Shown: positions 8,752-17,930 of the stretch, piece by piece
How positions within the stretch are numbered: position 1 is the first letter of the stretch
How the letters are laid out: the number at the start of each line of letters is the position of its first letter
Assembly (NCBI GenBank): GCA_964523795.1
Contig: CAZGAO010000016.1
Location: forward strand, 6,103-70,102
DNA length: 64,000 bases
Source of the DNA: SABY01 sp964523795
GTDB lineage: Bacteria; Bacteroidota; Bacteroidia; Bacteroidales; 4484-276
Direction: 5' to 3'
Made by a program: the position numbers and the translations under genes
The notes under the pieces: model-generated
Databases searched by the model: none
Seen by the model: only the letters and a program-made list of their open reading frames with translations
Told to the model about the DNA's origin: nothing

Positions 8752-9120
8752 TTACAATACTTCCGGTGCCAAAGAAACAATTTTCATGTACTGTTTTTCG
8801 CGTAACTCGCGAGCCACCGGGCCAAAAATACGTGTACCGATCATTTCACCACCAGTATTCAACAGTACAACAGCGTTGTCGTCGAAACGTATGTAAGTTC
8901 CATCGGGGCGTCTTGTTTCTTTGCGGGTGCGCACAACCACAGCTTTGGAAACGGTACCTTTTTTAATGTTTCCTGAGGGAATCGCATTTTTGACGGTAAC
9001 GATAATATTATCGCCAATACCGGCATAGCGTTTTCTGGTACCTCCCAGCACACTAATACAAAGTACTTCGCGTGCTCCGCTGTTGTCGGCAACTGTTAAT
9101 CTGGATTCTTTCTGTATCAT
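8752..9120 (-). CDS. rplN: 50S ribosomal protein L14
   Basis: Intersubunit-face protein contributing bridge B8. It has 122 residues, exactly the usual length. It starts MIQKESRLTVADNSGAREVL and shows the signature GNIKKGTVSKAVVVRTRKET and ends KIVSLAPEVL. It is 6 bp after rpsQ and 12 bp before rplX. Confidence 0.99.
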   Translation of the reverse strand: MIQKESRLTVADNSGAREVLCISVLGGTRKRYAGIGDNIIVTVKNAIPSGNIKKGTVSKAVVVRTRKETRRPDGTYIRFDDNAVVLLNTGGEMIGTRIFGPVARELREKQYMKIVSLAPEVL

Positions 9121-9126
9121 GACTCG

Positions 9127-9393
9127 TTACTTAGCTCTTTCGATAATTTCAATTAATCTCCAACATTTGTTTTTGCTTAGCGGTCTGGTTTCCATGATCC
9201 GCACAGTGTCGCCGATGTTACAATCATTGCTTTCGTCGTGAGCCGAAAATTTAGTTGTCTTCTTAACGAACTTTTTGTAAATCGGATGCTTAACCCTGCG
9301 TTCAACCTGCACCACAATGGTTTTATCCATCTTATTGCTGGTTACCAGGCCGGTACGCTCTTTCCTAAGAGTTCTTGTTGATTTGGCTTCCAT
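9127..9393 (-). CDS. rpsQ: 30S ribosomal protein S17
   Basis: OB-fold primary binder of the 16S 5' domain. It has 88 residues, with RKERTGLVTSNKMDKTIVVQ and the signature GDTVRIMETRPLSKNKCWRL. It lies between rpmC (11 bp) and rplN (6 bp). Confidence 0.98.
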   Translation of the reverse strand: MEAKSTRTLRKERTGLVTSNKMDKTIVVQVERRVKHPIYKKFVKKTTKFSAHDESNDCNIGDTVRIMETRPLSKNKCWRLIEIIERAK

Positions 9394-9404
9394 TATAATG
9401 AAAT

Positions 9405-9608
9405 CTAGTTAAATTTTCCTTCAAGTTGTCTTTTGCGGATTTCAGTATTCAGCCGTGCGACTGTTCTGCGGTAGTCCACAATTTTATTTGGGTTTTCGAG
9501 CGGCGAAACGGCGTGATTCAGCTTGAGCTTATTCAGTTGTTTCACTTCTTCTTCCAACCTTTCGAGCAAATCGTCGTTCGACAATTCTTTGATGACGTTT
9601 TGTTTCAT
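9405..9608 (-). CDS. rpmC: 50S ribosomal protein L29
   Basis: Small helical protein at the polypeptide exit, part of the docking site for SRP and trigger factor. It has 67 residues, starting MKQNVIKELSNDDLLERLEE, with the conserved end NKIVDYRRTVARLNTEIRKR. It lies 10 bp after rplP in canonical order. Confidence 0.97.
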   Translation of the reverse strand: MKQNVIKELSNDDLLERLEEEVKQLNKLKLNHAVSPLENPNKIVDYRRTVARLNTEIRKRQLEGKFN

Positions 9609-9618
9609 AATTTCAGGC

Positions 9619-10038
9619 TTATTCAGTATAATCTCGTCTAACTACAAACTTTGTTGATACCGGCAGCTTTTGTGCTGCCAGGCGGAGTGCTTCCTTTGCT
9701 ACCATAAGCGAAACACCTTCGGCTTCGAAGATAATACGCCCCGGGGTAACGCGGGCCACGAAATATTCGGGGGCACCTTTACCTTTACCCATCCGCACCT
9801 CGGCAGGTTTTTTGGTTACAGGCTTATCCGGAAAAACTTTGATCCAGATTTGTCCTTCACGTTTCATGTAACGTGTTACGGCCTGACGTGCAGCTTCTAT
9901 CTGACGTCCTGTAAGCCATGCCGATTCGAGTGTTTTTATTCCGAACGATCCGAAAGCCAACTCATGTCCCCGATGGGCATTTCCTTTCATTTTGCCCTTC
10001 TGCTGCTTTCTGAATTTCGTTTTCTTTGGCTGTAACAT
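9619..10038 (-). CDS. rplP: 50S ribosomal protein L16
   Basis: Large-subunit protein positioning A-site tRNA near the peptidyl-transferase centre. It has 139 residues, with MLQPKKTKFRKQQKGKMKGN at the start and the signature KPVTKKPAEVRMGKGKGAPE. It sits between rpsC (37 bp) and rpmC (10 bp). Confidence 0.99.
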   Translation of the reverse strand: MLQPKKTKFRKQQKGKMKGNAHRGHELAFGSFGIKTLESAWLTGRQIEAARQAVTRYMKREGQIWIKVFPDKPVTKKPAEVRMGKGKGAPEYFVARVTPGRIIFEAEGVSLMVAKEALRLAAQKLPVSTKFVVRRDYTE

Positions 10039-10075
10039 TTCTATATTATTAAAATGTGATTAACTTAACAATTCA

Positions 10076-10831
10076 CTATTTCCGTTGGCGTTGTTGACGG
10101 CCACCTGCACCACCACGGCCAGGTCTTCTGCCACCGGAGCCACCAGGGCCGCCCCCAGGACTCTTCTGCTTGTTCTCGTTGGTAGTTATCTGAACAACAT
10201 CAGGCTTTCCGAAAATCTCGCCCTTGCAAATCCAAACCTTGATACCAATACGTCCGTAGGTAGTATGGGCTTCGGTACTGGCATAATCGATATCAGCGCG
10301 CAGGGTGTGCAGAGGCGTACGACCTTCTTTGTACATCTCGTTACGAGCCATTTCGGCACCTCCCAATCGACCGGATATTAAAACTTTAATGCCTTCGGCA
10401 CCGATACGCATGGTAGAGGCAATGGAGGTTTTGATAGCCCGACGAAATGAAATCCTTCCTTCGATTTGACGTGCAATAGCGTTTCCAACCAGCGATGCAT
10501 CAAGCTCGGGGCGTTTTATTTCGCTAATGTTAATCTGGATTTCTTTGCCGGTCAATTTCTTAAGCTCTTCCTTTAGTTTATCAACTTCCTGTCCGCCTTT
10601 ACCAATAATAATTCCCGGACGAGCGGTATTGATGGTAACGGTAACGAGTTTTAGCGTGCGCTCGATGTAAATTTTAGCAATACCTGCTTTTGAAAGTCGG
10701 GCATTGAGATATTTACGGATTTTATCGTCTTCCACGAGTTTGTCGCCAAACGATTTGCCACCATACCAGTTGGAGTCCCATCCTTTAATGATGCCTAACC
10801 TTAATCCTATCGGATGCGTTTTTTGTCCCAT
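10076..10831 (-). CDS. rpsC: 30S ribosomal protein S3
   Basis: Head protein with a KH domain (about residues 39-110; ARPGIIIGKGGQEVDKLKEE) that forms the mRNA entry tunnel with S4 and S5. It is 251 residues, longer than the ~210-235 usual, because of a low-complexity C-terminal tail rich in Gly and Arg (SPGGGPGGSGGRRPGRGG, then RQQRQRK). Such a tail is RNA-binding in character; its role here is inferred only. It lies between rplV and rplP. Confidence 0.98.
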   Translation of the reverse strand: MGQKTHPIGLRLGIIKGWDSNWYGGKSFGDKLVEDDKIRKYLNARLSKAGIAKIYIERTLKLVTVTINTARPGIIIGKGGQEVDKLKEELKKLTGKEIQINISEIKRPELDASLVGNAIARQIEGRISFRRAIKTSIASTMRIGAEGIKVLISGRLGGAEMARNEMYKEGRTPLHTLRADIDYASTEAHTTYGRIGIKVWICKGEIFGKPDVVQITTNENKQKSPGGGPGGSGGRRPGRGGAGGRQQRQRK

Positions 10832-10864
10832 TAATTATTGTGATATTGATTATTATATTCTAAT

Positions 10865-11284
10865 TTATTCCTGAGTACCAGCAAAAACATTTTCTCTGCT
10901 ATCGATTACCAGCGTAACGTGGTTTGAGCGTTTGCGGATGCGATGAGCGCGTCCCTGCGGTGCAGGCCTTATGCGTTTGAGTACACGGGCACTATCCACC
11001 ATTATGCTTTTAACATACAAGTTACGGTCTTCCATTCGTACCCCTTCGTTTTTCTCCTGCCAGTTGGCAAGTGCCGAGAGGATAAGTTTGTATAGCCTTC
11101 GGGCGGCATCGTTAGGTTTGAATTTCATTACATTCAAAGCGATTTCAACGTTGTTGCCTCTGATAAGGTCGGCCATGAGTCTCATCTTTCGTGGCGAGGT
11201 AGGGCAATTGTTAAGGCTGGCCATAAAGAGTTCTTTTTTGGCTTCCTTGCGTTTTTCCGCTGCTATTTGTTTACGTGATCCCAT
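10865..11284 (-). CDS. rplV: 50S ribosomal protein L22
   Basis: Protein whose beta-hairpin lines the nascent-peptide exit tunnel. It has 139 residues, with LNNCPTSPRKMRLMADLIRG near the start and the hairpin-tip segment RPAPQGRAHRIRKRSNHVTL that ends the conserved domain. It sits 33 bp upstream of rpsC and 28 bp downstream of rpsS. Confidence 0.98.
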   Translation of the reverse strand: MGSRKQIAAEKRKEAKKELFMASLNNCPTSPRKMRLMADLIRGNNVEIALNVMKFKPNDAARRLYKLILSALANWQEKNEGVRMEDRNLYVKSIMVDSARVLKRIRPAPQGRAHRIRKRSNHVTLVIDSRENVFAGTQE

Positions 11285-11312
11285 AATTTTAAAATCCTTT
11301 TAAAAATTAAGC

Positions 11313-11579
11313 TTACTTTTTGCTACCGGAGTGTCCTCTAAATTGTCGTGTCGGGGCAAACTCGCCCAACTTGTGGCCAACCATGTTTTCGGTAACATAA
11401 ACCGGAATAAATTTATTTCCGTTGTGAACTGCAATGGTGACCCCAACAAAATCGGGAGAGATGACTGAAGCTCTCGACCAGGTTTTAATCACCGACTTCT
11501 TTTTTAACTCCTGACTTTCCAAAACTCGTTTTTCGAGCTTGTAGTGAATAAATGGACCTTTTTTAAGCGAACGACTCAT
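11313..11579 (-). CDS. rpsS: 30S ribosomal protein S19
   Basis: Head protein that forms a complex with S13 and contacts tRNA. It has 88 residues, starting MSRSLKKGPFIHYKLEKRVL. The signature VTENMVGHKLGEFAPTRQFR ends in GHSGSKK. It lies between rplB (19 bp) and rplV (28 bp). Confidence 0.98.
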   Translation of the reverse strand: MSRSLKKGPFIHYKLEKRVLESQELKKKSVIKTWSRASVISPDFVGVTIAVHNGNKFIPVYVTENMVGHKLGEFAPTRQFRGHSGSKK

Positions 11580-11598
11580 TTTATCTAAGATTTACTTA

Positions 11599-12423
11599 TT
11601 ATTTCTTCCTTCTTTCGATGATGTACTTGTTGGATGCTTTTTTCTTGCTGCGGGTTTTATATCCTTTAGCCGGCATTCCATTTCTTGATCTGGGCAAGCC
11701 ACCTGAGGCACGACCTTCGCCACCACCCATGGGGTGATCAACCGGGTTCATAACAACGCCTCTAACGCGCGGACGACGGCCAAGCCAACGGCTACGACCA
11801 GCTTTGCCCGATACTTCCTGGCCATGATCCATGTTGGACACAATGCCTACGGTAGCCTTACATGTTTGCAGCAGCATACGCGTTTCGCCCGAGGGCAGTT
11901 TGATAACTGCAAACTTACCATCGCGGGTCATCAGTTGGGCATACGAGCCGGCACTGCGAGCCATTTTTCCACCCTGGCCGGGACGCAACTCGATATTGTG
12001 TATCAGCGTACCGAAGGGGATTTCGCTAAGATACATTGCATTACCCACATCTGGCGTAGCTCCTTTGCCCGAGTTAATCTTATGTCCTACTTTAATGCCG
12101 TTGGGGGCAATAATGTATCTTTTTTCGCCGTCTTCGTATTGCACCAGGGCAATACGTGCGCTGCGGTTGGGATCGTATTCCACGGTGATAACCTCAGCCA
12201 TCACACCTTCTTTATCTCTTTTGAAATCGATAATACGATATTTCTGTTTGTGACCGCCGCCTATGTAACGCATCGTCATTCTACCTTGATTGTTCCTACC
12301 GCCCGATCTTGTTTTCGGTTCCAGTAAACTCTTTTCAGGTTTGTTGGTAGTAATCTCGTCAAACGCACTGATAACTTTGAAGCGCTGACTTGAGGTGGTC
12401 GGTTTGAATTTTTTTAAAGCCAT
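11599..12423 (-). CDS. rplB: 50S ribosomal protein L2
   Basis: Highly conserved protein required for subunit association and peptidyl-transferase activity. It has 274 residues, the normal length. It starts MALKKFKPTTSSQRFKV; the signature NPVDHPMGGGEGRASGGLPR near residue 226 contains the conserved histidine. It is 5 bp downstream of rplW. Confidence 0.99.
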   Translation of the reverse strand: MALKKFKPTTSSQRFKVISAFDEITTNKPEKSLLEPKTRSGGRNNQGRMTMRYIGGGHKQKYRIIDFKRDKEGVMAEVITVEYDPNRSARIALVQYEDGEKRYIIAPNGIKVGHKINSGKGATPDVGNAMYLSEIPFGTLIHNIELRPGQGGKMARSAGSYAQLMTRDGKFAVIKLPSGETRMLLQTCKATVGIVSNMDHGQEVSGKAGRSRWLGRRPRVRGVVMNPVDHPMGGGEGRASGGLPRSRNGMPAKGYKTRSKKKASNKYIIERRKK

Positions 12424-12428
12424 TTATC

Positions 12429-12719
12429 TTAAATATTGCTGTAAAAATCAATTGTTTCACCATCGGCTATGGTTATGATAGCCTTTTTTGTTGCATTTGT
12501 TTTCCCGCTAATCAGGCCGGTCTTGGTGTATCTGGATTTATTTTTGCCTGCGTAATTTATGGTATTTACACTCACAACATCAACACCATACAGTTCTTCG
12601 ACCGCCTTTTTGATCTGAACCTTGTTAGCCTCTCTGTGAACCATAAAACCATACCGATTGAGTTTTTCGCCCAACGCAGTCATTTTTTCGGTTATTATCG
12701 GCTTAATAAGAATATTCAT
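12429..12719 (-). CDS. rplW: 50S ribosomal protein L23
   Basis: Exit-tunnel rim protein and docking site for trigger factor and SRP. It has 96 residues: MNILIKPIITEKMTALGEKL at the start and EANKVQIKKAVEELYGVDVV in the core are typical of the family. It lies between rplD (36 bp) and rplB (5 bp). Confidence 0.98.
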   Translation of the reverse strand: MNILIKPIITEKMTALGEKLNRYGFMVHREANKVQIKKAVEELYGVDVVSVNTINYAGKNKSRYTKTGLISGKTNATKKAIITIADGETIDFYSNI

Positions 12720-12755
12720 TGTTACCTTAGGATTTAGATTCTAAAAAAAATCAAA

Positions 12756-13385
12756 TTAGTTACTAAACATTTCATCAATAACCTGTACTGAGTCTTCAAC
12801 CATCAAAATCCGGCCGGCATTCAGCACATCGTAGGTGTTCAGATTATTGGTATTAAGAAACTTCACCTTTTTCAGGTTACGTGCCGCGAGGTAAACACTC
12901 TGCTCGGTTTCGGGCACTAAGAACAATACTTTGGTATCGCCAAGCTCGAAGCTCTTGAGCAACTGAACAAAGTCTTTTGTTTTGGGTGTCTCGAAATTAA
13001 ACTTTTCGATCACGGTAATTTTTTCAGCACCGGCTTTGTACGAAAGTGCCGACTTACGTGCAAGGCGTTTAACCTTTTTGTTAACTTTAAAGCCATAATC
13101 GCGGGGGCGAGGGCCAAATACCCGACCACCACCACGAAACACGGGGCTTTTGATAGAACCAGCACGCGCGGTACCGGTACCTTTTTGCTTTTTAATTTTC
13201 CGTGTACTTCCGGCTATATCAGCTCTTTCTTTCGATTTATGGGTTCCCTGACGACGATTGGCCATTATTAGTTTCACATCCAGATATATGGCGTGATCGT
13301 TAGGCTCAATCGCAAAAATCGCATCGTCAAGTACAACCGAACGATCGGTTTTTTCTCCTTTGATATTATAGACTGTTAGCTCCAT
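12756..13385 (-). CDS. rplD: 50S ribosomal protein L4
   Basis: Exit-tunnel protein that in E. coli also regulates the S10 operon. It has 209 residues. The long loop is visible as KKQKGTGTARAGSIKSPVFR followed by GGGRVFGPRPRDYGFKVNKK. Its ATG lies inside the end of rplC (10-bp overlap), which points to translational coupling. Confidence 0.98.
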   Translation of the reverse strand: MELTVYNIKGEKTDRSVVLDDAIFAIEPNDHAIYLDVKLIMANRRQGTHKSKERADIAGSTRKIKKQKGTGTARAGSIKSPVFRGGGRVFGPRPRDYGFKVNKKVKRLARKSALSYKAGAEKITVIEKFNFETPKTKDFVQLLKSFELGDTKVLFLVPETEQSVYLAARNLKKVKFLNTNNLNTYDVLNAGRILMVEDSVQVIDEMFSN

Positions 13386-14005
13386 CTTTCAACAATTACG
13401 TATGATCCATTAGCACCTGGTACTGCACCTTTGACCACAATTAGATTATTAGTTTTATCTATTTTCATTACCTGGAGGTTAATTACTTTAACCCGCTCGT
13501 TACCCATACGTCCTGCCATACGCATTCCTTTGAAAACACGTGAAGGCCAGGATGAGGCACCTATTGAACCAGGAGCACGCAAACGGTTGTGCTGGCCGTG
13601 GGTTGCATCGCCAACGCCATGGAAACCATGACGCTTAACTACGCCCTGAAAGCCCTTACCCTTGCTTGTGCCTACCACATCGATATACTCGCCTTCTACG
13701 AAAATGGAAGCATCGAGTACTTCACCAACTTTCTTCTGATGGCCGGCTTCAAAACGTGTAAACTCGCGAACAATTCTCTTGGGCGAAACACCAGCTTTTG
13801 CAAAATGTCCCTTTAACGCCTTGGTGGTATGCTTGTCCTTTTTGTCATCGTAAGCAATCTGTATTGCTTCGTAACCATCCGTAACCTTGGTCTTGACCTG
13901 GGTTACCATACAAGGGCCAGCTTCGATGACAGTGCAGGGAATATTTTTTCCCGCTTCATCAAAAATAGCAGTCATACCAATCTTTTTTCCTATTATTCCA
14001 GACAT
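13376..14005 (-). CDS. rplC: 50S ribosomal protein L3
   Basis: Early-assembling protein close to the peptidyl-transferase centre. It has 209 residues, starting MSGIIGKKIGMTAIFDEAGK. The central extension GKGFQGVVKRHGFHGVGDAT, then GQHNRLRAPGSIGASSWPSR, is the segment reaching toward the catalytic centre and contains the glutamine methylated by PrmB in other bacteria. It overlaps rplD by 10 bp. Confidence 0.98.
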   Translation of the reverse strand: MSGIIGKKIGMTAIFDEAGKNIPCTVIEAGPCMVTQVKTKVTDGYEAIQIAYDDKKDKHTTKALKGHFAKAGVSPKRIVREFTRFEAGHQKKVGEVLDASIFVEGEYIDVVGTSKGKGFQGVVKRHGFHGVGDATHGQHNRLRAPGSIGASSWPSRVFKGMRMAGRMGNERVKVINLQVMKIDKTNNLIVVKGAVPGANGSYVIVERWS

Positions 14006-14061
14006 TATACTAAAATGTTAAGTTCTTCTTTACTAAAATTCTTACCCGCAACAAACAGCAC

Positions 14062-14367
14062 TTATACTTTTATCTCAACCTCAACGCCACTGGGAAGTTC
14101 AAGTTTCATCAGTGCATCGATGGTTTTTGTAGTTGAACTGTAAATATCGAGCAGTCGTTTGTATGATGATAACTCGAACTGCTCCCTGGATTTTTTATTT
14201 ACAAACGTAGCCTTGTTGACCGTGAAGATTTGCTTATTCGTGGGCAACGGTATGGGGCCACTAACTACAGCTCCTGTACTTTTTACAGTTTTTACGATTT
14301 TTTCGGTCGATTTGTCAACCAGGTTATGATCGTAAGACTTAAGCTTTATTCTAATCCTTTGACTCAC
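14062..14367 (-). CDS. rpsJ: 30S ribosomal protein S10 (NusE)
   Basis: 30S head protein that also acts as NusE, linking ribosomes and NusG or NusB to RNA polymerase. It has 101 residues, starting MSQRIRIKLKSYDHNLVDKS, with VVSGPIPLPTNKQIFTVNKA, typical of S10. It directly follows fusA (30 bp), with no tuf gene between them as in enteric bacteria. Confidence 0.98.
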   Translation of the reverse strand: MSQRIRIKLKSYDHNLVDKSTEKIVKTVKSTGAVVSGPIPLPTNKQIFTVNKATFVNKKSREQFELSSYKRLLDIYSSTTKTIDALMKLELPSGVEVEIKV

Positions 14368-14397
14368 CTTAAATGTTATTTATGTATAAATAAAATT

Positions 14398-16503
14398 CTA
14401 AATTTTTACAACGTATCCTTTAATCTTGAAGAGTAATTCTTCGAGCAAATCACCGGGCATTTCGGCGAAATGTGAAAACTCAAGATTGTATGTAGCACGT
14501 CCCGATGTAATGGAACGCAGTGTGGTAACATAGCCAAACATATTCGAGAGCGGAACCCGCGCTTTGATAACCTGGGTAGTAAGTTCGCTCGAAACATTGA
14601 CCACCTGTCCGCGACGTTTATTTAAATCACCGCTAACATCGCCCACGTAATCATCAGGAGTAGTAACCTCGAGAGTCATAACAGGCTCAAGCAGTGCAAG
14701 CTTAATGTTTTTTGCAGCATTACGAAATCCTACATTAGCAGCAATTTCGAAGGCCAACTGATCCGAATCCACGGGATGATGCGTACCATCTTTAAGCACG
14801 ACTTTCATATTATAAATGGAGAATCCGGCTAATGGACCATTGAGCATAGCATTTTCGAAACCCTTGCGTGTGGCTTCGATATATTCTTTGGGCAAACGTC
14901 CGCCTTTTACTTCGTTTACAAATTGCAAACCTGGCTTATCATCATCGGCAGGGCCAATATCGAAAGTAATATCGGCAAATTTGCCACGGCCACCGGTTTG
15001 TTTTTTGTACAGTTCGCGATAATTAACGGTAGTTTTAAAAGCCTCTTTGTAAGCTACCTGAGGTTTGCCTCTGTTGGATTCAACATTAAACTCGCGACGT
15101 AGGCGATCCATGATAACATCCAAATGTAACTCGCCCATACCACTCAAAATGGTTTGGCCTGTATCCTGATCTACTTTCAACATCAGCGTGGGGTCTTCTT
15201 CAACCAACTTTAGAAGAGACTCGTTAAGCTTATCCACATCATCCTGGAATTTAGGCTCAACGGCCATGTTTATCACAGGTTCAGGGAAAGTAATATTTTC
15301 AAGGGTAATCGGACTATCGAGGGAAGTAAGCGTGTCGCCGGTACGAATATGTTTAAAACCAACCAAAACACCAATATCACCAGCCTCAAGCAATTCCAAA
15401 GGGTTTTGCTTATTGGCGTGCATCTGCATGATACGCGAAATACGTTCTTTTTTACCAGTGCCATTATTCAGAACCTGATCGCCCTGCTTTAATGTACCCG
15501 AGTAAACGCGGATGAAAGCAATACGCCCAACGTAAGGATCGGTAGCAATTTTAAAGGCCAGGGCAGCAAAGCTGCTCGAGGGATTGGTTTCGCGGAATTC
15601 TTCTTTTTCGGTAAATGAATTAATTCCTTTAACCGGCGGAAGATCGAGCGGGGAGGGCAGATAGGCAGCAACAGCATCGATGAGCGGCTGCACGCCTTTA
15701 TTGCGGAGGCTCGAGCCACACAGCACAGGAGTAATTCTTAATTCGAGGGTAGCTTTGCGAATGGCGGCAACCATTTCATCCTGGGAAATAGAATTGGGGT
15801 TGGAAATAAATTTCTCAAGCAATTCATCACTTTCCTCGGCCACACCCTCGATAAGGCTGGTGCGGTAACTGCTAACCATTTCGCTGATATCCTCGGGGAT
15901 TTCAGTTTCGTTGTAGGTCATACCCATCGACTCTTCGTCCCAGGTATAGGCCTTATTAGTAATCAAATCGACAATACCTGTAAAATCATCTTCGCTGCCA
16001 ATAGGAATTTGCAGGGGGATGGGGTTTGCACCCAAACGGTCTTTGATTTGACCAACGACTTTAAAAAAATCAGCCCCGGTTCTGTCCATTTTATTTACGT
16101 AACAGATTCGGGGTACACGATATTTATCGGCTTGCCGCCAAACGGTTTCCGATTGAGGTTCAACGCCACCTACGGCACAAAAGGTTGCGACTGCACCATC
16201 GAGCACTCTAAGTGAGCGCTCAACCTCAACGGTGAAATCGACATGCCCGGGGGTGTCGATGATGTTAATCTTATATTTATCACTTTTATAGTTCCAAAAC
16301 ACAGTAGTAGCAGCCGATGTAATGGTAATTCCACGCTCCTGCTCCTGAATCATGTAATCCATGGTAGCTGCGCCGTCGTGTACCTCACCCATCTTGTAAT
16401 TGATACCGGTATAATAGAGTATGCGCTCCGTTGTTGTGGTTTTACCCGCATCAATGTGAGCCATGATCCCAATATTCCTGATATGTTGTAAGTTGTGTGG
16501 CAT
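14398..16503 (-). CDS. fusA: Translation elongation factor G
   Basis: GTPase that moves tRNA and mRNA through the ribosome after peptide-bond formation. It has 701 residues with the five-domain EF-G layout. The G1 loop is NIGIMAHIDAGKTTTTERIL near residue 11-30, G3 is DTPGHVDF near residue 84 and G4 is NKMDRTGADF near residue 138. The C-terminal domain IV/V segment LEPVMTLEVTTPDDYVGDVS is intact. It is encoded between rpsG and rpsJ and is the typical str-operon copy. Confidence 0.98.
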   Translation of the reverse strand: MPHNLQHIRNIGIMAHIDAGKTTTTERILYYTGINYKMGEVHDGAATMDYMIQEQERGITITSAATTVFWNYKSDKYKINIIDTPGHVDFTVEVERSLRVLDGAVATFCAVGGVEPQSETVWRQADKYRVPRICYVNKMDRTGADFFKVVGQIKDRLGANPIPLQIPIGSEDDFTGIVDLITNKAYTWDEESMGMTYNETEIPEDISEMVSSYRTSLIEGVAEESDELLEKFISNPNSISQDEMVAAIRKATLELRITPVLCGSSLRNKGVQPLIDAVAAYLPSPLDLPPVKGINSFTEKEEFRETNPSSSFAALAFKIATDPYVGRIAFIRVYSGTLKQGDQVLNNGTGKKERISRIMQMHANKQNPLELLEAGDIGVLVGFKHIRTGDTLTSLDSPITLENITFPEPVINMAVEPKFQDDVDKLNESLLKLVEEDPTLMLKVDQDTGQTILSGMGELHLDVIMDRLRREFNVESNRGKPQVAYKEAFKTTVNYRELYKKQTGGRGKFADITFDIGPADDDKPGLQFVNEVKGGRLPKEYIEATRKGFENAMLNGPLAGFSIYNMKVVLKDGTHHPVDSDQLAFEIAANVGFRNAAKNIKLALLEPVMTLEVTTPDDYVGDVSGDLNKRRGQVVNVSSELTTQVIKARVPLSNMFGYVTTLRSITSGRATYNLEFSHFAEMPGDLLEELLFKIKGYVVKI

Positions 16504-16553
16504 TAACGTTTTAAAATTTTGCAGCTATCTGGTATGTTCTATCGTTTTGGGTA

Positions 16554-17021
16554 CTAAAATCTAAAGTGTGAGAATGCTTTGTTGGCATCTGCCATGCGGT
16601 GGGTATCTTCTTTACGCTTATATGCACCACCCTCTTCTTTGAATGCAGCCATTACTTCGGAGGCAAGACATTTGGCCATCGATTTTTCGTTGCGCTTGCG
16701 AGCAAACGTAATCAGGTTTTTCATGCCAATGGACTGCTTACGTGTTGCAGGGATGTCGGTAGGAATCTGGAATGTTGCACCACCAATCCTGCGGCTTCTA
16801 ACTTCAACGGCTGGGGTTACATTAGTAAGTGCTTTTTTCCACACTTCCAAACCATCTTCTTTCGAGCGTTCAGCAACCACATCAATTGCATCATAAAATA
16901 TCTTGAAAGCAATATCCTTCTTACCTTGAAGCATCAGGTTGTTTACAAACTTTGTAACCAACTGATCGTTAAATCTGGGGTCGGGAAGGATAATTCTCTT
17001 TTTTGGTCTTGCTTTCCTCAT
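16554..17021 (-). CDS. rpsG: 30S ribosomal protein S7
   Basis: Primary binder of the 16S 3' domain, at the tRNA exit site; it also regulates the str operon in E. coli. It has 155 residues, with MRKARPKKRIILPDPRFNDQ and the signature EVRSRRIGGATFQIPTDIPA. It ends HRMADANKAFSHFRF. It lies between rpsL (27 bp) and fusA (50 bp). Confidence 0.98.
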   Translation of the reverse strand: MRKARPKKRIILPDPRFNDQLVTKFVNNLMLQGKKDIAFKIFYDAIDVVAERSKEDGLEVWKKALTNVTPAVEVRSRRIGGATFQIPTDIPATRKQSIGMKNLITFARKRNEKSMAKCLASEVMAAFKEEGGAYKRKEDTHRMADANKAFSHFRF

Positions 17022-17048
17022 GTTACCTTATTTATTGCTTTGTTAATA

Positions 17049-17429
17049 TTATTTCTTTTGTTTTGGGCGTTTAGTCCCGTATTTACTACGGCGCTGTGTG
17101 CGGCCTTCCACACCCGAGGTATCAGCGGCTCCACGAATGATGTGGTACCTTACCCCTGGTAAATCTTTAACACGTCCGCCTCTGATCATCACAATGGAGT
17201 GCTCCTGCAAGTTATGACCTTCGCCGGGGATGTAAGCGTTAACTTCTTTTTGGTTAGTGAGCCTCACCCTTGCTACCTTACGCATAGCGGAATTCGGCTT
17301 TTTGGGTGTGGTTGTGTACACACGTACACAAACGCCCCTGCGCTGAGGACAGCTATCAAGAGCAGGTGATTTGCTCTTGTCTGTTAACTTCTTGCGGCCT
17401 TTTCGAACCAATTGTTGTATTGTCGGCAT
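17049..17429 (-). CDS. rpsL: 30S ribosomal protein S12
   Basis: Decoding-centre protein that controls translational accuracy; first gene of the operon. It has 126 residues: MPTIQQLVRKGRKKLTDKSK, then YTTTPKKPNSAMRKVARVRL with the lysine (PKKPNS) that is mutated in streptomycin-resistant strains, so this allele looks wild type at that position. GEGHNLQEHSIVMIRGGRVK is also intact. Two promoter-like boxes lie upstream at 17478 and 17729. Confidence 0.98.
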   Translation of the reverse strand: MPTIQQLVRKGRKKLTDKSKSPALDSCPQRRGVCVRVYTTTPKKPNSAMRKVARVRLTNQKEVNAYIPGEGHNLQEHSIVMIRGGRVKDLPGVRYHIIRGAADTSGVEGRTQRRSKYGTKRPKQKK

Positions 17430-17477
17430 ATTAAGACTTTGGTTTAATTTTTGCTAAACCCAAAAATTTTTGGGCGG

Positions 17478-17485
17478 CAAAAGTA
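17478..17485 (-). promoter_or_regulatory. Putative proximal promoter (-7 box) of the ribosomal operon
   Basis: The reverse strand reads TACTTTTG, a perfect match to the Bacteroidota -7 consensus TAnnTTTG, 48 bp upstream of the rpsL start. The -33 box is not obvious at the usual distance. Confidence 0.5.
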
Positions 17486-17728
17486 CAAAATTTCTTTAAT
17501 CATTTACACTTACTGAAAAATAATTTCAGCAGAGGTAGTTTTTAAGTAAAATAATATTGGGAAATTAAAGGAAGGAGTATAATTCTTCTTTCAAGGTAAA
17601 ATGTTTAAACTTCCGTTTAAGCATTAGAAACCTATTATCACCTTAGCTTATCAGGTTTCCTTTAATATCCAGTTATCAATCAGTGCTTTTCGAGGCTTTT
17701 ATCAAATACTTTGCTTCAAAAGCGGGTG

Positions 17729-17758
17729 CAAAAGTACAATCATTTATCTAAAATCAAA
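17729..17758 (-). promoter_or_regulatory. Putative distal promoter of the ribosomal operon
   Basis: The reverse strand has TTTG (17755-17758), an 18-base spacer, then TACTTTTG (17729-17736), matching both boxes of the Bacteroidota primary-sigma promoter. It would give a leader of about 290 nt before rpsL. Confidence 0.6.
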
Positions 17759-17930
17759 ATTTATTTTTAAAAAATTTGCAATATCCTGATTTTAATTCTA
17801 CCGCCCCTCTCCCTACTCAAAAGTCCTGGCTGATGAAAATTTGCTTATTTAACAAAAATGTATAATTTTACTCCAATTTCTAACATTTGCCAGCCCGCTC
17901 TTAGGCTGCATCACAAAAGAAGCATTTCAC

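Larger units (their letters stand above)
17430..17930. other. AT-rich divergent intergenic region
   Basis: This 501-bp gap separates rpsL (leftward) from the sensor kinase (rightward). It carries the two rpsL promoter boxes listed separately and long A/T runs. A near-match to the -7 box (AACATTTG, about 17883-17890) lies 41 bp before the kinase start and might serve it. I see no ORF or RNA gene. Confidence 0.6.

Noticed and set aside
11734..12327. 197-codon plus-strand frame opposite rplB
   Set aside because: Complete overlap with a certain ribosomal gene and no motif of its own.
17430..17930. tRNA or structured leader RNA upstream of rpsL
   Set aside because: No cloverleaf, CCA end or strong stems found; the region is simply A/T-rich with two promoter boxes.
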